Program-made: the position numbers and the translations under genes
Shown: piece after piece, positions 45,449-52,566 of the stretch
Numbering within the stretch: the stretch's first letter is position 1
Layout: each line of letters starts with the position of its first letter
Assembly (NCBI GenBank): GCA_024235995.1
Contig: JACKLI010000001.1
Coordinates: 3,038,001 to 3,102,000 of the forward strand
Reading direction: 5' to 3'
DNA length: 64,000 bases
From: Burkholderiaceae bacterium
GTDB lineage: Bacteria > Pseudomonadota > Gammaproteobacteria > Burkholderiales > Burkholderiaceae_C
The notes under the pieces: model-generated
Told to the model about the DNA's origin: nothing
What the model saw: the letters and a program-made list of their open reading frames with translations, nothing else
The model's database searches: none

Positions 45449-45817
45449 TCAGGCGGCGAGTTCTTCTTCGACGATCTCGCAGTGAATCACGAAGCCCGTC
45501 AGGTAAGGCAGGCCGCGCGGGATGCCGTAGTCTTTGCTGGTCTGGCGTCCGATCTTCCAGCCCATCCACTGCTCGGTGGCGGCGTGGATCGCGTCCGCCA
45601 GGGCGCGGCCTGCGTGCATCTGGTTCAGGACATCGTCCGCGAAGTGGCGTCCGTGCCGGCTGTCGAGGAAGGCCCGGACCGAGTCGAGGGGTTGGTGCGT
45701 GGCATCCGAGATCGCGGTCATAGCCGTCGGCCAGGCTGCGGCGGCGTTCTCGTTCATCGTTCCCCAAAAGCCCCAGGCGTCGTTCCGGGTGGCGGGGATC
45801 TGGTTGGTGTTGTTCAT
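45449..45817 (-). CDS. Phage protein of unknown function (122 aa)
   Basis: The protein begins MNNTNQIPATRNDAWGFWGT and has 122 aa. AAGGAGCCCACG before the ATG sets the start at 45817. The C-terminal half (ADAIHAATEQWMGWKIGRQTSKDYG, then LPYLTGFVIHCEIVEEEL) looks globular and recalls small phage proteins of unknown function. It is one of four consecutive genes preceded by the same promoter-like element (here 45851-45884). Confidence 0.8.
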   Translation of the reverse strand: MNNTNQIPATRNDAWGFWGTMNENAAAAWPTAMTAISDATHQPLDSVRAFLDSRHGRHFADDVLNQMHAGRALADAIHAATEQWMGWKIGRQTSKDYGIPRGLPYLTGFVIHCEIVEEELAA

Positions 45818-45850
45818 CGTGGGCTCCTTGCGGTTGATCGTTGCGACACA

Positions 45851-45884
45851 CGTAGTAACGCGCTGTTCGATTGAGAAGCCAAGT
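45851..45884 (-). promoter_or_regulatory. Repeated promoter-like element, copy D
   Basis: On the minus strand CTTGGCTTC, six variable bases, then GAACAGCGCGTTACT. Read as a promoter this is TTGGCT, 17 bases, GTTACT, 37 bases before the ATG of the 122-aa gene. Confidence 0.6.
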
Positions 45885-45914
45885 TGTTCCTGGCTTCTTT
45901 CTCGATCTTTTCGA

Positions 45915-46274
45915 TTACCCGAGGCGGGCCACGTAGCGGGCGTAATCGCCGCCCTCCGGGTTGATGTACAGATAGGGGCGACCCGGCGCCTTGACCTCGA
46001 CGCAGAGCTAGCCGTCGCCGGTGCCGCCGCCTTTGCCGCGCAACCAATCGCGCGATACCAACAAGCTGCTGGCAAAGGCGTCGAACTCGGCCGGGGTCAG
46101 TTCCTTGGTCTCGGTGATGTAGACCTTGGTCTGTTCCCTGCCAGCGACCTCGCCGAGATCGGCGGGTTTGCGTGCGAACGGCAGGCGGATGCTCAACTCC
46201 TCGACCTCGATGGTGTTTGTGCCAATCCGCAGAGTGCAAGGGGTGCGTTCGATGGTGATGGTCATGGTGCTCAT
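45915..46274 (-). pseudogene. Small phage gene interrupted by an in-frame amber codon
   Basis: From ATG 46274 (AAGGAGAACAGCT upstream) the frame reads MSTMTITIERTPCTLRIGTN through to GGGTGDG, where TAG at 46008-46010 ends an 88-aa product. The same frame continues for 30 codons after the TAG, LCVEVKAPGRPYLYINPEGG then DYARYVARLG, and ends with TAA at 45915. The downstream part looks like real coding sequence and probably belonged to a 119-aa protein with tryptophan (TGG) at the stop. The truncated form may still be made. Promoter-like copy C lies upstream. Confidence 0.75.
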
Positions 46275-46310
46275 AGCTGTTCTCCTTGGTATGCGTCGTC
46301 AATCACGACA

Positions 46311-46346
46311 TCAGCATGAACGCGCTGTTCGACAGGGAAGCCAAGC
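46311..46346 (-). promoter_or_regulatory. Repeated promoter-like element, copy C
   Basis: On the minus strand CTTGGCTTC, six variable bases, GAACAGCGCGTTCAT. TTGGCT and GTTCAT are 17 bases apart; the ATG of the amber-interrupted gene is 41 bases beyond. Confidence 0.6.
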
Positions 46347-46410
46347 GTTTTCAAGGGTGGTGGCGATGGATGTTTCGGGGGGGCAGGCAGGGCCGGCACC
46401 CCGGCGCTGA

Positions 46411-46929
46411 TCACGCAATCCGATACACGCGCTCGCCGCCCTCGGCCTTGTCCGAGACGATGGCGAGTCCGAGTTTTTTCTTGAAGGCCCCGGCGAAGGT
46501 GCCGCGCACCGTGTGCGCCTGCCAGCCGGTGATATCGCAGATCTGGCGGATGGTCGCGCCCTCGGGGCGCTTGAGCATCCGGATGACCTCGGCCTGCTTG
46601 CTGTTCTCGCGGGTGCGCGGCGTGGCCTTGGCCTCCTGCTTCCACGTGGCTTCGGCGGCAGCGACGTCCTGCTCCAGTTCGGCGTCGAACTGTGGCGTCG
46701 GCTGCTGGACGCCGGGGCGCGGCATGCCCAGCGCGTCGTAACCCTCGGCGGCAATGCGCCAGCCCTCGCCGTCAGGCGTGATGAGGGCGCGGTTGAACAT
46801 GCTCTCCAGCACTTTCTTGCGCGCGCCGCCTTTGACGTTATCGGGGAACCAATCGATCTTGCCGTCGCTGGAGTGGATGGCCTTGGCGAGGATGGCGTGC
46901 TGGGCCGGGGTCAGTTGGATGGTGCTCAT
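46411..46929 (-). CDS. DUF3489 domain-containing protein
   Basis: This is a 172-aa protein from MSTIQLTPAQHAILAKAIHSS. The N-terminal part (about 5-75) is helical with GGARKKVLESMFNRALIT. The C-terminal DUF3489-type helix-turn-helix (about 115-172) reads SKQAEVIRMLKRPEGATIRQICDITGWQAHTVRGTFAGAFKKKLGL. It could bind DNA and is a candidate regulator of the phage cluster. AAAGGAACTGACC sets the start; the opening to 47172 is rejected. Promoter-like copy B lies upstream. Confidence 0.88.
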   Translation of the reverse strand: MSTIQLTPAQHAILAKAIHSSDGKIDWFPDNVKGGARKKVLESMFNRALITPDGEGWRIAAEGYDALGMPRPGVQQPTPQFDAELEQDVAAAEATWKQEAKATPRTRENSKQAEVIRMLKRPEGATIRQICDITGWQAHTVRGTFAGAFKKKLGLAIVSDKAEGGERVYRIA

Positions 46930-46960
46930 GGTCAGTTCCTTTGCAGTGGTTGATTGGGAT

Positions 46961-46995
46961 CGTGATGAACGCGCTGTTCGCCGGTGAAGCCAAGC
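46961..46995 (-). promoter_or_regulatory. Repeated promoter-like element, copy B
   Basis: On the minus strand GAGCTTGGCTTC, six variable bases, GAACAGCGCGTTCATCACG. TTGGCT and GTTCAT are 17 bases apart; the DUF3489 ATG lies 35 bases further on. Confidence 0.6.
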
Positions 46996-47005
46996 TCTTT
47001 CTGCT

Positions 47006-47272
47006 TCAACGCCTGCGGAGCGACGAGATGCCCGCTTCGGCCAGTTCAAGGGCCGCGGCATGGAACGCGGTTTCCGCGATCCAGGGTGCGTCCCGAGCGT
47101 CATCCAGCAGTTGATTGACGACCGACTTGGCTCGTGTGCGCATCGAAGCGCATGCAGCTTCGAGTTCGGCATTGCTGGCGGAGGCGACCTCGTCGCGGCA
47201 GGCGCGCACCAAGACCGTCATTGCGGCTTCGGCGAGCTTGACTGCAAGGGTGTCGGGGGCTGGGTTGTTCAT
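47006..47272 (-). CDS. Small alpha-helical phage protein of unknown function (88 aa)
   Basis: MNNPAPDTLAVKLAEAAMTV opens an 88-aa, almost wholly helical protein ending AGISSLRRR. I do not recognise it. AAAGGACAAACG precedes the ATG at 47272. It is the first gene of the minus-strand cluster, with promoter-like copy A upstream, and is divergent from the small terminase gene. Confidence 0.72.
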   Translation of the reverse strand: MNNPAPDTLAVKLAEAAMTVLVRACRDEVASASNAELEAACASMRTRAKSVVNQLLDDARDAPWIAETAFHAAALELAEAGISSLRRR

Positions 47273-47304
47273 CGTTTGTCCTTTCGACGTGATTGATGGC
47301 GTGA

Positions 47305-47339
47305 CGTGATGAACGCGCTGTTCCCGATGGAAGCCAAGC
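47305..47339 (-). promoter_or_regulatory. Repeated promoter-like element, copy A
   Basis: On the minus strand GAGCTTGGCTTC, six variable bases, GAACAGCGCGTTCATCACG. TTGGCT-17-GTTCAT lies about 36 bases before the 88-aa gene start. Confidence 0.6.
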
Positions 47340-47379
47340 TCTTTCTCGACGAAGGACGAACACATGATTGAAGGTGCCG

Positions 47380-47925
47380 ATGGGAATCTCGATTCGCGCC
47401 TACGCGCGTCACCGTGGCGTTTCGGACGCGGCTGTGCGCAAGGCCATCGCTGCCGGGCGCATCACGCCGGAGTCGGACGGAACCCTTGACCCGCAGCGCG
47501 CCGACGCCGAGTGGACGCGCAACACCGAAGCGCCGCGCACCGGCACGCGCGCCCATGCCGTCAAGGCCGTCGTGCCGCCGGAAACCGCCACCGCCGCGCC
47601 CGTGGGCGACGGTCAGGCTGCCTTGCCTACCGGCGGCGCGTCGCTGTTGCAAGCGCGCACAGTCAACGAGGTGGTCAAGGCGCAGACGAACAAGGTGCGG
47701 CTGGCCCGCCTGAAGGGCGAACTGGTGGATCGGCCGCAGGCCATCGCCCACGTCTTCAAGCTGGCGCGCTCCGAGCGCGACGCGTGGCTGAACTGGCCCG
47801 CGCGCATCTCGGCGCAGATGGCGGCCAAGCTCGGTGTCGATCCGCACACGATGCACATCGCCCTTGAGGCGGCGGTGCGTGAGCACCTGCAGGAGCTGGG
47901 CGAGATGCGCCCTCGGGTGGATTGA
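47380..47925 (+). CDS. Phage terminase small subunit (Nu1-like)
   Basis: This is a DNA-packaging recognition protein of 181 aa from MGISIRAYARHRGVSDAAVRKAIAAGRI, an N-terminal helix-turn-helix like lambda Nu1. A proline/alanine linker (about 50-85) and a helical oligomerisation/terminase-binding region (about 95-181) follow. GAAGGTG before ATG 47380 supports this start; a TTG at 47368 is possible. The large terminase gene starts two bases after its stop. Confidence 0.85.
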   Translation: MGISIRAYARHRGVSDAAVRKAIAAGRITPESDGTLDPQRADAEWTRNTEAPRTGTRAHAVKAVVPPETATAAPVGDGQAALPTGGASLLQARTVNEVVKAQTNKVRLARLKGELVDRPQAIAHVFKLARSERDAWLNWPARISAQMAAKLGVDPHTMHIALEAAVREHLQELGEMRPRVD

Positions 47926-47927
47926 CG

Positions 47928-49892
47928 ATGGACATGGACTACGAAGGCGCGGCCGAGATCGAGCGCGCATGGCGCGAAGGGCTGACGCCCGATCCTCTGC
48001 TCACGGTGTCCGAATGGTCGGATCGCCACCGGATGCTTTCCAGCAAGGCATCCGCCGAGCCGGGGCGCTGGCGTACCAGCCGCACGCCATACCTGAAGGC
48101 GATCATGGACTGCCTGTCGCCGACCTCGCCGCTCGAACGTGTGGTGTTCATGAAGGCCGCCCAGCTCGGCGCGACCGAGATGGGCTCGAACTGGATCGGC
48201 TACGTGATCCACCATGCGCCGGGGCCGATGATGGCGGTCTGGCCGACGGTGGAGATGGCCAAGCGCAACTCCAAGCAGCGGATCGACCCGCTCATCGAGG
48301 AGTCGGCGGCGCTGGCGGAACTGATCGCGCCGGCGCGTTCGCGCGACTCGGGCAACACGATCCTCGCCAAGGAGTTCCGGGGCGGCGTGCTCGTGATGAC
48401 GGGCGCGAACAGCGCCGTCGGTCTGCGGTCGATGCCGGTGCGGTATCTGTTTCTCGACGAGGTCGACGGCTATCCGCTGGACGTCGAGGGCGAAGGCGAC
48501 GCGATCTCGCTGGCCGAGGCGCGCACCCGCACCTTCGCGCGCCGCAAGATCTTCATCGTGTCGACGCCGACGATCTCCGGGGCGAGCGCCATCGAGCGCG
48601 AATACGAGGCCAGCGACCAGCGTCGCTACTTCGTGCCGTGCCCGCATTGCTCGCACCGGCAGTGGCTGCGCTTCGAGCAGTTGCGCTGGGACAAGGGCGC
48701 ACCGGAGACGGCGGCCTACATCTGCGAATCGTGCGACGAGTCGATTGCCGAGCATCACAAGACCTGGATGCTGGAGCACGGCGAGTGGCGCGCGATGATC
48801 AGCGACGGGCCCGGCAAGACCGCGGGATTTCACCTGTCGTCGCTGTACAGCCCGGTGGGCTGGCGCAGTTGGCGTGACATCGCCGCCGCGTGGGAGAGCG
48901 CCGTCAACAAGGAATCGGGATCGGCGGCTGCTATCAAGACCTTCAAGAACACCGAACTGGGTGAGACCTGGGTCGAGGAAGGCGAAGCACCCGACTGGCA
49001 ACGGCTGGTCGAGCGCCGCGAGGACTACCGCATCGGCACGGTTCCGCAGGGAGGACTGCTCCTGGTGGGCGCGGCCGACGTGCAGAAGGATCGCACCGAG
49101 GCGTCGATCTGGGCCTTTGGGCGCGGCAAGGAGTCCTGGCTGGTGGAACACCGCGTGCTGATGGGCGACACCGCCCGCGACGCGGTGTGGAAGCGCCTCG
49201 CCGAGTTGATTGCGGAGAACTGGACGCATGCCTCGGGCGCGGCGATGCCGTTGGCCCGGTTCGCGCTCGACACCGGCTTTGCGACGCAGGAGGCCTACGC
49301 TTTCGTGCGCGCCTGCCGCGATTCGCGCGTGATGGCGGTCAAGGGTGTGCCGCGCGGCGCGGCCCTGATCGGCACACCAACGGCCATCGATGTCTCGCAG
49401 GGCGGCAAGAAGCTGCGCCGGGGCATCAAGGTGTTCACGGTGGCGGTCGGCATCGCCAAGTTGGAGTTCTACAACAACCTGCGCAAGAACGCGGACGTCA
49501 GCGAGGACGGCGTGACCACGGTCTACCCGACCGGCTTCGTCCACCTGCCCAAGATCGATGCGGAGTTCATCCAGCAGCTCTGCGCCGAGCAACTGATCAC
49601 CCGCCGCGACCGCAACGGCTTCCCGGTGCGCGAGTGGCAAAAGATGCGCGAGCGCAATGAGGCGCTCGACTGCTACGTGTACGCCCGCGCGGCCGCGTCA
49701 AGCGCGGGACTGGATCGCTTCGAGGAGCGCCACTGGCGGGAACTGGAGCGCCAACTCGGGATGGAGCGGCCACCGGATGAGCCGCCCCCGATTCAAACAT
49801 TTGACCCAGACGAGGCCACCCAACGCGGTGGCCTCGCTGTTTCTGCAACCCCATCACGCCGGCGCGTCATCCGAAGCCGATGGCTTCGCTGA
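47928..49892 (+). CDS. Phage terminase large subunit (GpA family)
   Basis: This is the packaging motor ATPase and nuclease of a lambda-like tailed phage, 654 aa from MDMDYEGAAEIERAWREG. The ATPase motif KAAQLGATEMG is at 76-86 and Walker B LFLDEVD at 174-180. Two CxxC pairs (CPHC, CESC) occur near 230-270, as in GpA proteins. The nuclease domain occupies the C-terminal half (VGAADVQKDRTEASIWAFG, ALDTGFATQEAYAFVRAC). Alternative starts at 47922 (TTG) and 47934 differ by only two codons each. Confidence 0.94.
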   Translation: MDMDYEGAAEIERAWREGLTPDPLLTVSEWSDRHRMLSSKASAEPGRWRTSRTPYLKAIMDCLSPTSPLERVVFMKAAQLGATEMGSNWIGYVIHHAPGPMMAVWPTVEMAKRNSKQRIDPLIEESAALAELIAPARSRDSGNTILAKEFRGGVLVMTGANSAVGLRSMPVRYLFLDEVDGYPLDVEGEGDAISLAEARTRTFARRKIFIVSTPTISGASAIEREYEASDQRRYFVPCPHCSHRQWLRFEQLRWDKGAPETAAYICESCDESIAEHHKTWMLEHGEWRAMISDGPGKTAGFHLSSLYSPVGWRSWRDIAAAWESAVNKESGSAAAIKTFKNTELGETWVEEGEAPDWQRLVERREDYRIGTVPQGGLLLVGAADVQKDRTEASIWAFGRGKESWLVEHRVLMGDTARDAVWKRLAELIAENWTHASGAAMPLARFALDTGFATQEAYAFVRACRDSRVMAVKGVPRGAALIGTPTAIDVSQGGKKLRRGIKVFTVAVGIAKLEFYNNLRKNADVSEDGVTTVYPTGFVHLPKIDAEFIQQLCAEQLITRRDRNGFPVREWQKMRERNEALDCYVYARAAASSAGLDRFEERHWRELERQLGMERPPDEPPPIQTFDPDEATQRGGLAVSATPSRRRVIRSRWLR

Positions 49893-49928
49893 TCCCCGCT
49901 GGTTGTCCTGATCTGCAAAGGAGTTTTC

Positions 49929-50420
49929 ATGAGTCTTGCCACGCGCATCGAGAGCCTGGTCATCCGGGTCGCCCAGGAGTTCAACGACGTTCGGGCGACG
50001 GCAGGCAATCTCGCCAGCCTGTCCACCACCGACAAGTCGAGTCTGGTCGCGGCGATCAACGAGTTGAAGGCGGCGGTGCTGTCCGCGACGGCCATCGACG
50101 ACAACCAGATCGCCACCTCCACCACCTATTCGTCGAACAAGATCGTGTCGCTGCTCGATGCGCTCAAGGCCGACATTTTGGGTGGAGCGGATGCCGCCTA
50201 CGACACCTTGGTGGAAATCCAGCAGCTGCTGCAGAACGGCACCAGCGGACTGGATGCGCTCCTAGCCGCAGTCAATCTGCGTGTGCGCTTCGACGCGGCG
50301 CAGACCCTGACGGTGGCTGAGCAACTGCAGGCGCGCACCAACATTGGTGCGGTGGCTGCCGCCGATGTCGGCAACACCGACACCGACTTCGTCGTGATCT
50401 TCGACGGAGCGCTGGCCTGA
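49929..50420 (+). CDS. Tail-fibre-like phage protein (163 aa)
   Basis: The protein begins MSLATRIESLVIRVAQEFND, and residues 30-90 (SLSTTDKSSLVAAINELKAAV, then TSTTYSSNKIVSLLDALK) are of the type seen in phage tail-fibre shafts. The C-terminal TVAEQLQARTNIGAVAAADV is also fibre-like. AAAGGAG precedes the ATG. It lies between terminase and the head-joining protein, an unusual place for a fibre-like gene, and overlaps the next gene by one base. Confidence 0.75.
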   Translation: MSLATRIESLVIRVAQEFNDVRATAGNLASLSTTDKSSLVAAINELKAAVLSATAIDDNQIATSTTYSSNKIVSLLDALKADILGGADAAYDTLVEIQQLLQNGTSGLDALLAAVNLRVRFDAAQTLTVAEQLQARTNIGAVAAADVGNTDTDFVVIFDGALA

Positions 50421-50812
50421 TGAACCTCGCGTCCAGCATCGCCGCGCTGGCGGCGCGCATCGGCTTCGAGGTCAAGACCAAGATCGACGCCACACATCCC
50501 GGCATCGCCCGGGTGTGGGTCAGCTTCGGCTACGTCAATGGTCAGGTCGTGATCGCGAGCGCGCGCAACGTCGCCAGCGTCGTGCGCACCGCTGCGGGCC
50601 GTTACCGCGTGCATTTCGCCGTGGCGATGCCGGACGCGAATTACTGCTGGTTGGCGCTCGCCCGCAGCAGCACCAACAGCGGCACCCAGCGCGTGGCCAT
50701 CGTGCGCGCCAGTTCCGATCTGAAGACCCCTCAGTACGTCGACATCTCCTGTGCGACCGCACAGGCGTCCTTTGACGACTCCTCCGAAATCAACCTCGTG
50801 GTGTACCGCTGA
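50420..50812 (+). CDS. Phage protein, possible fibre-tip/receptor-binding-like domain (130 aa)
   Basis: This is a 130-aa protein with an N-terminal helix (MNLASSIAALAARIG) and a beta-rich C-terminal region (VWVSFGYVNGQVVIASARNV, YRVHFAVAMPDANYCWLALA, ending EINLVVYR). The pattern recalls C-terminal tail-fibre domains in which FxxxFxxxMPxxxY repeats occur; this is inference. It overlaps both neighbours by one base, so it is co-translated with the 163-aa protein and the joiner. Confidence 0.7.
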   Translation: MNLASSIAALAARIGFEVKTKIDATHPGIARVWVSFGYVNGQVVIASARNVASVVRTAAGRYRVHFAVAMPDANYCWLALARSSTNSGTQRVAIVRASSDLKTPQYVDISCATAQASFDDSSEINLVVYR

Positions 50813-51033
50813 TGGCCTACACAGAAGCCCAACTCCAGGCCTTGGAGACGGCGCTCGCCAAGGGCGAACGCCGCGTCTCCTTCGGCGACAAGACGGTCGA
50901 GTACCGCTCGGTCGATGAACTGATGGCCGCGATCCGCGAGGTCAGGCGCGGACTGCTGCAGCAGGCAGCCGAAACAGGCCTGTTGCCGGGCGCGCCGCGC
51001 CAGATCCGGGTCACGACCTCGAAGGGGTTCTGA
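50812..51033 (+). CDS. Phage head-tail joining protein (gpW-like)
   Basis: This is a 73-aa protein beginning MAYTEAQLQALETALAKGER. Its pattern, a short helix, the strand VSFGDKTVEYRSVDELMAAIREVR and a basic C-terminus, matches lambda gpW-like head completion/joining proteins, which sit between terminase and portal. It overlaps the portal start by one base. Confidence 0.8.
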   Translation: MAYTEAQLQALETALAKGERRVSFGDKTVEYRSVDELMAAIREVRRGLLQQAAETGLLPGAPRQIRVTTSKGF

Positions 51034-52544
51034 TGGCCTGGTATTCGAAACTCCGAAGCCTCTTCGGCCAGCCTCCCGTTCACGAAGCGGCGGGCCGTGG
51101 CCGTCGCTCGCTGGCGTGGATGCCCGGCAACCCCGGCGCGGTCGCGGCGATGCTGGCGACCAATACGGAACTGCGTGGCAAGAGCCGTGACGTCGTTCGC
51201 CGCAATGCATGGGCGCAGGCCGGGATCGAAGCCTTCGTTGCCAACGCCGTCGGCACCGGCATCAAGCCGCAGAGCCTGTCGCCCGACGACTCGTTCAAGG
51301 CCGAGGTGCAGGCGCTGTGGCGCGACTGGACGGCGGAAGCCGACGCGGCCGGGCAGACCGACTTCTATGGCCTGCAGGCGCTGGCCTGCCGCGCGATGCT
51401 CGAAGGCGGCGAATGCCTGATTCGGTTGCGGCCGCGCCGCCCGGAAGACGGGCTGGTCGTGCCGCTGCAGCTCCAGTTGCTGGAGCCCGAGCACCTGCCC
51501 ATCAATCTGAACACCGATTTGCCCTCGGGCAACGTCGTGCGCTCCGGCATCGAGTTCGACAGCCTGGGGCGGCGCGTCGCCTACCACCTGTACCGCTCGC
51601 ACCCCGAAGACGGGCGTCTGGCCCCGATGTCGGGCCAGGGCGGCATGGACACGGTGCGCATCGATGCGAAGGAAATCATCCACCTGTTCCGTGTTCTGCG
51701 TCCCGGCCAGATCCGGGGCGAACCGTGGCTGTCGCGGGCGCTGGTCAAGCTCAATGAGCTCGACCAGTACGACGACGCCGAGCTGGTGCGCAAGAAGACC
51801 GCCGCGATGTTCGCGGGCTTCGTCACGCGCCAGAACCCCGAGGACAACCTGATGGGCGAAGGGGCGGCCGATGGCGACGGCATCGCACTCGCCGGGCTGG
51901 AGCCCGGAACGCTGCAGATTCTGGAACCGGGTGAGGACATCAAGTTCTCCGATCCGGCGGACGTCGGCGGCTCGTATTCCGAGTTCCTGCGCACCCAGTT
52001 CCGCGCGGTCGCCGCCGCCATCGGCATCACCTACGAGCAACTCACCGGCGACTTGACCGGCGTGAACTACTCGTCCATCCGCGCCGGGATGCTGGAGTTC
52101 CGGCGTCGCTGCGAGATGGTGCAGCACGGCGTGCTGGTGCATCAGATGTGCCGCCCAGTGTGGGCCGCGTGGATGAAGCAGGCCGTGCTCGCCGGTGCGC
52201 TCGAAGCGCCGGGCTTCGCGCGTGGCGGGCCGGCGCGTCGCCGCCAGTACCTGCAGGTGAAGTGGATTCCGCAGGGCTGGCAGTGGGTCGATCCCGAGAA
52301 GGAATTCAAGGCGATGTTGCTGGCCATCCGCGCGGGCCTGATGAGCCGTTCGGAAGCGATCTCGGCCAACGGCTACGACGCCGAAGACGTCGACCGCGAG
52401 ATCGCCGCCGACAACCAGCGCGCCGACGACCTCGGCCTGATCTTGGATTCCGACCCTCGCTACACATCGAAGGATGGCGGCAGCGCGGAACCCAACCGCA
52501 ACGCCGTCGCGCCCGACGCCACCGGCGGCGACTCCATCGCCTGA
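51033..52544 (+). CDS. Phage portal protein (lambda gpB family)
   Basis: The portal forms the dodecameric DNA channel of the capsid. The protein is 503 aa from MAWYSKLRSLFGQPPVHEAA. Family features include RDVVRRNAWAQAGIEAFVANAVGTGIKP, FYGLQALACRAMLEGGECLIR, HLFRVLRPGQIRGEPWLSRALVKLNELDQYDDAELVRKK and ITYEQLTGDLTGVNYSSIRAGMLEFRR. The length and order between gpW and the S49 protease agree with lambda-like head clusters. Confidence 0.94.
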   Translation: MAWYSKLRSLFGQPPVHEAAGRGRRSLAWMPGNPGAVAAMLATNTELRGKSRDVVRRNAWAQAGIEAFVANAVGTGIKPQSLSPDDSFKAEVQALWRDWTAEADAAGQTDFYGLQALACRAMLEGGECLIRLRPRRPEDGLVVPLQLQLLEPEHLPINLNTDLPSGNVVRSGIEFDSLGRRVAYHLYRSHPEDGRLAPMSGQGGMDTVRIDAKEIIHLFRVLRPGQIRGEPWLSRALVKLNELDQYDDAELVRKKTAAMFAGFVTRQNPEDNLMGEGAADGDGIALAGLEPGTLQILEPGEDIKFSDPADVGGSYSEFLRTQFRAVAAAIGITYEQLTGDLTGVNYSSIRAGMLEFRRRCEMVQHGVLVHQMCRPVWAAWMKQAVLAGALEAPGFARGGPARRRQYLQVKWIPQGWQWVDPEKEFKAMLLAIRAGLMSRSEAISANGYDAEDVDREIAADNQRADDLGLILDSDPRYTSKDGGSAEPNRNAVAPDATGGDSIA

Positions 52545-52566
52545 CCGCTTTCCCCGAAGGATTCAC

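Noticed and set aside
46008..46010. The in-frame TAG as a specially decoded codon (e.g. pyrrolysine)
   Set aside because: No decoding machinery is visible and the protein is a small phage protein of no such family; a point mutation or sequence error is simpler.
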